Assembly (NCBI GenBank): GCA_050942695.1
Contig: JBMNNU010000035.1
Location: 1 to 17,140, forward strand
Origin: JBMNNU01 sp050942695
Lineage (GTDB): Bacteria; Chloroflexota; UBA6077
Direction of reading: 5' to 3'
Length of the DNA stretch: 17,140 nucleotides
This document shows positions 12,951 through 17,140 of the stretch, piece after piece (position 1 is the stretch's first letter; the number at the start of each line of letters is the position of its first letter). A program made the position numbers and the translations under genes. Below the pieces are notes generated by a model that saw nothing but the letters and a program-made list of their open reading frames with translations, made no database searches and was not told where the DNA came from.

Positions 12951-13916
12951 ATGCGTATCGTTGTCCCCGACGACTTCCCGCCCGTTTACCAGGGACACGA
13001 CGAGCTGGAATCCCTGAAACCTTACGGCGAGGTGGTGCTATACGGGAGCAGGGCAGCCGATAAGCAGGAGTTAATCGACAGGCTAAAGGGCGCCGAGGCC
13101 GTGATCAACGTCAGGGCGTATTCCCGCTTCGATGCCGAGGTGATCGCAGCGCTGCCCGATCTAAAGCACATCGCGATCCTCGGCACAGGCACCGACAACG
13201 TGGATTTGGATGCCGCCACTAAACATGGTATCGTGGTTACAAACACCCCCGGTGCTTCAACCATCTCGGTGGCTGAGCTAACGATCGCCCTAATGTTTTG
13301 CGCTGCGCGCCACGTAGCCACAGCCGATCGAGCGATCCGGTCGGGCAGGTGGCAGCATATCCAGGGGATCGAGCTGCGGGGCAAGACCATAGGTGTTGTA
13401 GGCCTGGGCGCCATAGGCCAGGAGGTAGCTACCATGGCTAGGGCCTTCGGGATGAAGGTGGTGGCGTGGAGCTTGACCAGGGACGAGGAGAGGGCTCGCC
13501 GAATCGGTGCCGAGCTGGTAGAGCTGGACGAGCTTCTGAAGATATCCGATGTCGTGTCGCTCCACCTACGAGCGTCGGCTCAGACCGCAGGGATCATCGG
13601 GGCTCGTGAGCTGTCGCTGATGAAGCCCACAGCCATCTTGGTGAACACTGGTAGGGGGGCGTTGGTAGACGAGGCTGCACTGGCGGATGCGTTGGCCTCC
13701 GGCAAGCTCGGCGCTGCCGGGCTGGACACCTTCGAGCAGGAGCCTCTGCCACCCGATAGCCCTCTGCAGAAGCTGGAAAACGTGGTGCTTACCCCCCACT
13801 TCGCCTGGGTTACCGAAGAGGCCGCCGAGCGTTTGCGGCAGATGCCGGTTGATAACCTGATTGCTTTCTTTGAAGGCAAAGCCGTTAATGTGGTGAACCC
13901 TGCAGCCTTGAAATAA
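12951..13916 (+). CDS. D-isomer-specific 2-hydroxyacid dehydrogenase (SerA/PGDH-like)
   Basis: The 321-residue cytoplasmic enzyme interconverts a 2-hydroxyacid and a 2-oxoacid with NAD(P). The substrate domain contains ILGTGTDNVDLDAATKHGI and TNTPGAS. The nucleotide-binding domain has GLGAIG (151-156). The catalytic residues are Arg235 (VNTGRGALVDE), Glu264 (DTFEQEP) and His283 (TPHFAW). At the end of the second beta strand the sequence is VVAWSLTRDEE, without the usual NAD-binding Asp, so cofactor preference is open. It lacks the C-terminal ACT domain of long SerA proteins, and its substrate is unknown. ATG 12951 is 6 nt after GGAGG; the preceding in-frame TTG is rejected for spacing. Confidence 0.93.
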   Translation: MRIVVPDDFPPVYQGHDELESLKPYGEVVLYGSRAADKQELIDRLKGAEAVINVRAYSRFDAEVIAALPDLKHIAILGTGTDNVDLDAATKHGIVVTNTPGASTISVAELTIALMFCAARHVATADRAIRSGRWQHIQGIELRGKTIGVVGLGAIGQEVATMARAFGMKVVAWSLTRDEERARRIGAELVELDELLKISDVVSLHLRASAQTAGIIGARELSLMKPTAILVNTGRGALVDEAALADALASGKLGAAGLDTFEQEPLPPDSPLQKLENVVLTPHFAWVTEEAAERLRQMPVDNLIAFFEGKAVNVVNPAALK

Positions 13917-13984
13917 TACCAGTAGACAGCTTTTTTATATTCCAATAACGCTGTTCACGGTCAATACTGCTTGGAAGTGCTTCA

Positions 13985-16168
13985 ATGATCTGGCAAGACA
14001 CCCCGCATACCCTATTGCTGATCTTTGTTGCAGCGATCAGCGCCGTCTCAGGGATATGGGTTTGGGGGCACCTTTCCGTCCGCGGGGCAAGAACGCTGGC
14101 CTTGATCCTATTGACCTGTGCTGCCTGGTGCATTGGTTACGCTCTGGAGTTAGGCAGTACTACCCTATCTATTAAGCTGTTCTGGGTAAAGCTTCAATAT
14201 ATAAGTATCACTACCGTGCCGCTGGCACTATTCCTGTTTACAGCACGATTTAGCGGCCACGAGCAGTGGCTCACATCCCGCAAACTGGCGATGCTAAGCC
14301 TCGTACCTATGATAAGCATCTCTTTAGTTTTCACTAACGAGCAGCACCAGCTATTCTGGACAAGCGCCTCGTTGGTTGATACGGGAAGCTTCACGGCTGT
14401 GGTTTTCGATCGGGGGATGTGGTTCTGGGTTCACACCCTCTACTCGTATATCATGGGGTGTGGGGTAATTCTGCTGCTAGTACAGTTGTTGTTGCAGTCG
14501 GTTCACCTGTACCGATGGCAGGCGACCGCATTGCTGTTCCTAGGCCTCGTCCCATGGTTTGGGAACCTGTTATACCTATCCAACGTGAATCCTTTTCCCC
14601 ATTTCGACATAACACCTCCAACCCTGGCGCTGGCAACCCTACTGTTCTCCTGGAGCGTTTCCTGGCTGAGGATGGGGGATATCCTCGCGGTGTCTCGAGA
14701 TGCGATTATCGAGGGTATGGGGGATGCGGTGATAGTGCTGGATTCTCAGGATCGGGTCGTCTCCATAAATCCGGCAGTCGAAGCTGTTTTCGAACGCACA
14801 GCCAGGGAGATGGTTGGCCGCTCTATTCGAGAGACATTGCCCGAGCTATGGAGTGGCGATTCCGGCTATGCTGCGGCATCCGGCACAAGGAAAGAAATCA
14901 CCTTGTCGGGCGCAAACGGCCCTCGTTTCTACGATGCGCGACTATCTCCCATCCAGGATTGGCAGGGGCATTTAGTTAGCCAGGTGATCGTACTGCGCGA
15001 CATCACAGATAGAAAACGGCTGGAAGAACAACTGCTACGCGCTCAACGAATGGAGACGGCGGGACGCATAGCAGGTCAGGTGGCCCACGATTTCAATAAC
15101 TTGCTGGCGCCGCTGATAGCTTATCCCGATCTAATCAAAGCACAACTTCCCGAAAGCCACCCGGCTGTTCCCTTCTGCGATGCTATGCAGGAGGCCGCCG
15201 ACAGGATGGTCGCAATCAACGAGGATATGATGGCCCTCGGCAGAAGAGGCCACTTCGATCAACAGGTGGTGAATCTCAACCAGCTTGTGAAAGACGCAGT
15301 GGACCAAATGATCGATACACCGGAGACCTTGAAGATCAGTTTGCACCTGTGCGACGACCTGCTTTCCATTAGCGGCTCACCCGCCCAGCTTCTCAGGGTG
15401 ATCGTCAACCTCATCTCCAATGCCCGAGAGGCTATGCAGGATGACGGGCTGATCACCATCAGGACCGAGAACGTATATGTGGACAGACCTTTTGGAGAGA
15501 TCGAGCCCATCCCCATCGGAGAATATGTCCGACTACAACTTCAGGATACTGGCTCCGGCATTTCAGCAGAGATTCGGTCCAGGATTTTCGATGCCTTTTT
15601 CACTACTAAGAAAACCAGGCGGCGCGGTTGCGGCCTAGGATTGAGCATTATTCAGGCAATAGTAGGGGATCACAAGGGCTACCTGGATCTGGAGAGCGAA
15701 GTGGGGAAGGGGACTACCTTCAGCGTCTACCTGCCGATCTGTCGGGATGCGCCGGAGGTGAAGCCGGAGTGGGAACTACGAGGTGGCTCCGAGACGCTGC
15801 TGGTGGTGGATGACGACCGGCTTCAGCGAGATGTGACCAGGCAACTGCTGGAAAGGCTTGGGTATAGGGTTGTAGAGGCTGCGAGTGGGGGGGAGGCGCT
15901 GGCCTATCTGGCTGAGAATCCGGTAGATCTGATCTTGCTGGACATGATCATGCCACCCGGGATAGATGGGACAGAAACATATCGAAGGGCGCTGGAGATA
16001 AGACCGAACACGCCCGCGATCATCGTTTCAGGATTTGCTGAATCCGAGCGGGTGCGGGAGGCTCAACGGCTGGGAGCAGGAGCCTATATCCGCAAACCGG
16101 TCAACCAAGAAAGGCTCGCCAGGGCTACCAGAGATGCGTTGGATGGGGCGGTTGTTACCCTTTCTTAA
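13985..16168 (+). CDS. Hybrid sensor histidine kinase: 7TM, PAS, kinase, receiver
   Basis: The 727-residue membrane protein starts with about seven hydrophobic helices (1-230) of the HisKA_7TM sensor type. A PAS domain follows (about 233-340, ending VIVLRDITDRKRLEEQL). The dimerisation/phosphoacceptor helix has His368 in QVAHDFNNLLAPL. The ATPase domain shows the N-box NLISNAREAM (Asn479), DTGSGI, IFDAFFTTK and GCGLGLSI. The C-terminal receiver (about 603-720) has VVDDD, phosphoacceptor Asp653 in LLDMIMP, Ser682 and Lys704 (IRKPV). The HDFNN H-box is the NtrB-like class. No response regulator with an output domain is adjacent, so its target is unknown. The signal sensed by the 7TM part is unknown. 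GGAAG about 9 nt upstream supports ATG 13985. Confidence 0.93.
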   Translation: MIWQDTPHTLLLIFVAAISAVSGIWVWGHLSVRGARTLALILLTCAAWCIGYALELGSTTLSIKLFWVKLQYISITTVPLALFLFTARFSGHEQWLTSRKLAMLSLVPMISISLVFTNEQHQLFWTSASLVDTGSFTAVVFDRGMWFWVHTLYSYIMGCGVILLLVQLLLQSVHLYRWQATALLFLGLVPWFGNLLYLSNVNPFPHFDITPPTLALATLLFSWSVSWLRMGDILAVSRDAIIEGMGDAVIVLDSQDRVVSINPAVEAVFERTAREMVGRSIRETLPELWSGDSGYAAASGTRKEITLSGANGPRFYDARLSPIQDWQGHLVSQVIVLRDITDRKRLEEQLLRAQRMETAGRIAGQVAHDFNNLLAPLIAYPDLIKAQLPESHPAVPFCDAMQEAADRMVAINEDMMALGRRGHFDQQVVNLNQLVKDAVDQMIDTPETLKISLHLCDDLLSISGSPAQLLRVIVNLISNAREAMQDDGLITIRTENVYVDRPFGEIEPIPIGEYVRLQLQDTGSGISAEIRSRIFDAFFTTKKTRRRGCGLGLSIIQAIVGDHKGYLDLESEVGKGTTFSVYLPICRDAPEVKPEWELRGGSETLLVVDDDRLQRDVTRQLLERLGYRVVEAASGGEALAYLAENPVDLILLDMIMPPGIDGTETYRRALEIRPNTPAIIVSGFAESERVREAQRLGAGAYIRKPVNQERLARATRDALDGAVVTLS

Positions 16169-16223
16169 CTGGAAGATACTGCTGCTGATTGCCAGTAAGC
16201 CGACTATATTTATTGGGAAACGA

Positions 16224-16306
16224 GCGGGCGGTAGGCCAGGCGAGCCTTAATAATTCCTGTTGAAGACCGTTGAACGGGCTCCATTGTACGGCAGCAAGCC
16301 GCCCGC
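16224..16306. other. Gap after the kinase gene with an 8-bp inverted repeat
   Basis: GCGGGCGG (16224-16231) is the exact reverse complement of CCGCCCGC (16299-16306). There is no T-run, so it is not a standard terminator. The rest of the 356-bp gap (16169-16524) holds no credible gene; its distal part carries the tandem hairpins described separately. Confidence 0.3.
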
Positions 16307-16448
16307 AATTCCCGTAGAAGCTCATACGACAAATGTTGTAGCCTCCCTGGAATTCTGACACTCCATTGTTCGTAGGGCTATTCACCCCTTCTTACGATCT
16401 ATCCCGCACTCATTTCCTCTATCTTACTAACACGAAGACCAGGTGTGG

Positions 16449-16495
16449 CCAAACACGTTTGGACTCTGCCGGAGGCAGACTGGTGTTCGGTCCAG
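16449..16495 (+). promoter_or_regulatory. Three tandem hairpins upstream of the LiaF-like gene
   Basis: CCAAAC/GTTTGG (16449-16454 and 16457-16462, 2-bp centre), TCTGCC/GGCAGA (16465-16470 and 16474-16479, loop GGA) and CTGG/CCAG (16480-16483 and 16492-16495) follow each other with almost no spacing. The first is a 14-bp dyad that could be a repressor operator. The set ends 29 nt before the GTG start. They could be operator DNA or a structured mRNA leader. Confidence 0.45.
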
Positions 16496-16524
16496 GTTAC
16501 TTCGATGGAGGGAGGCTAAGGGCC

Positions 16525-17140
16525 GTGGAGCAAGAATCGCAAAGAGTACAAGGTCTGGTAGGCCCGATTTTCCTTGTAGGGCTGGGGTTACTGCTGTTGC
16601 TTAACAACCTCGGAATACTGGCGTGGAGCATTTGGGAGGTGATTTTCCGGCTATGGCCGGTGCTGCTGATCATTGTTGGTTTGGACCTGATCCTTAGTCG
16701 AAGCTCTCTCGGTCGCACCTGGAGGATTCTTGGCGCTTTGCTTATGCTTCTGGTCGTGCTGAGCGCGGTGACGCTAGGCGCTGCCCTGAATGTGACTGGC
16801 GCTGCAGCCGATTCGCGAGTTGTGCCACATGTGATCCTCGGTGGCGGAAAAATGGTGAGTGAGAACGTAGATCAGCCGCTCGACGACGCTCAACGAGCGG
16901 ATGTGGATCTTGATCTGGGCGTGGGAGAGATCACTGTGCGAGCCCAGAGCGAATCAGGCGGGTTGATAGAAGGTACGGCCGAACTGCGCGAGGGGGAGAA
17001 GCTGCTGCAGGACTTCCGAGTTGACGGCGACACAGCTTACTACAGCCTGCGCCAAGACGGTGTGTCGGCCTTTTCCTGGGACGACCGCGGTCGCGACGAC
17101 GGCAGGAGGTGGGATCTCAGGCTCAACCCCGATATCCCGA
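16525..17140 (+). CDS. LiaI/LiaF-like membrane protein with toast-rack domain (partial, runs off the window)
   Basis: The reading frame stays open from GTG 16525 to the window edge, giving 205 residues. GGAGGGAGG lies 9 nt upstream and supports this start. Residues about 10-52 (GPIFLVGLGLLLLLNNLGIL ... LWPVLLIIVGLDLIL) match the LiaI/LiaF-type transmembrane region with its conserved N-x-G and WP-x-LLI-x-G spacing; another helix follows at about 70-90. After this comes a beta-rich extracellular part, DVDLDLGVGEITVRAQ, typical of toast_rack/DUF4097-like domains. Such proteins in other bacteria sense or modulate envelope stress, often with two-component systems; a hybrid kinase precedes this gene, but a link is only inferred. 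The C terminus is not in the window. Confidence 0.85.
   Translation, partial: MEQESQRVQGLVGPIFLVGLGLLLLLNNLGILAWSIWEVIFRLWPVLLIIVGLDLILSRSSLGRTWRILGALLMLLVVLSAVTLGAALNVTGAAADSRVVPHVILGGGKMVSENVDQPLDDAQRADVDLDLGVGEITVRAQSESGGLIEGTAELREGEKLLQDFRVDGDTAYYSLRQDGVSAFSWDDRGRDDGRRWDLRLNPDIP

Noticed and set aside
16440..16500. tRNA-like fold from three consecutive hairpins
   Set aside because: Stem and loop sizes do not fit D, anticodon and T arms (3-nt and 2-nt loops), and there is no acceptor stem or CCA context.

Overview
The window (about 57% GC by eye, not computed) comes from a bacterial chromosome. The gene mix suggests a Chloroflexota (Dehalococcoidia-like) or similar anaerobic or soil and sediment lineage: a UbiD/UbiA/UbiX/MenG quinone block, a CaiB-type CoA-transferase, a 7TM hybrid histidine kinase, a LiaF-like 'toast-rack' protein, and many short tandem and REP-like repeats at gene boundaries. 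The taxonomic guess is inference only.

Layout. 192-1706 (-) is a stand-alone histidine ammonia-lyase (hutH), divergent from a TetR-family regulator at 1898-2563 (+). The shared intergenic region holds a near-consensus promoter followed by a perfect 14-bp palindrome, a likely TetR operator. 2564-3062 has no gene but is full of inverted repeats: a 144-bp nested palindrome, then five small perfect or near-perfect hairpins, then a heptamer array running into the next start codon. 3063-10301 (+) is a compact operon: ubiD-type decarboxylase, a GxxExxY (PD-(D/E)XK-like) gene, UbiA-family prenyltransferase, UbiX-type flavin prenyltransferase, an ABC importer (lipoprotein binding protein, ATPase, permease) and a UbiE/MenG methyltransferase, closed by a hairpin terminator. 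10359-10657 (-) is a frameshifted gene remnant. 10728-11960 (+) is a class III CoA-transferase with a strong terminator. 12331-12900 is a lipoprotein with a DUF5666-like domain. 12951-13916 is a D-2-hydroxyacid dehydrogenase. 13985-16168 is a 7TM-PAS-kinase-receiver hybrid. 16525-end is a partial LiaF-like membrane protein preceded by three tandem hairpins.

How it fits together. UbiD, UbiA, UbiX and UbiE homologues in one operon are the late steps (prenylation, decarboxylation with prenyl-FMN, methylation) of the futalosine route to menaquinone. No mqnA-E gene is visible here. A complete nitrate/sulfonate/NMT1-type ABC importer lies between the UbiX and MenG genes, with 4-bp ATGA overlaps at three of its junctions. 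This raises the possibility that it imports a quinone precursor.

The most unusual DNA feature is that short tandem repeats with a 7- or 8-bp period and REP-like palindromes sit at the translation starts of several genes of this operon. They replace or displace the ribosome binding site, or have become part of the N-terminal coding sequence, most strikingly in the UbiX gene.
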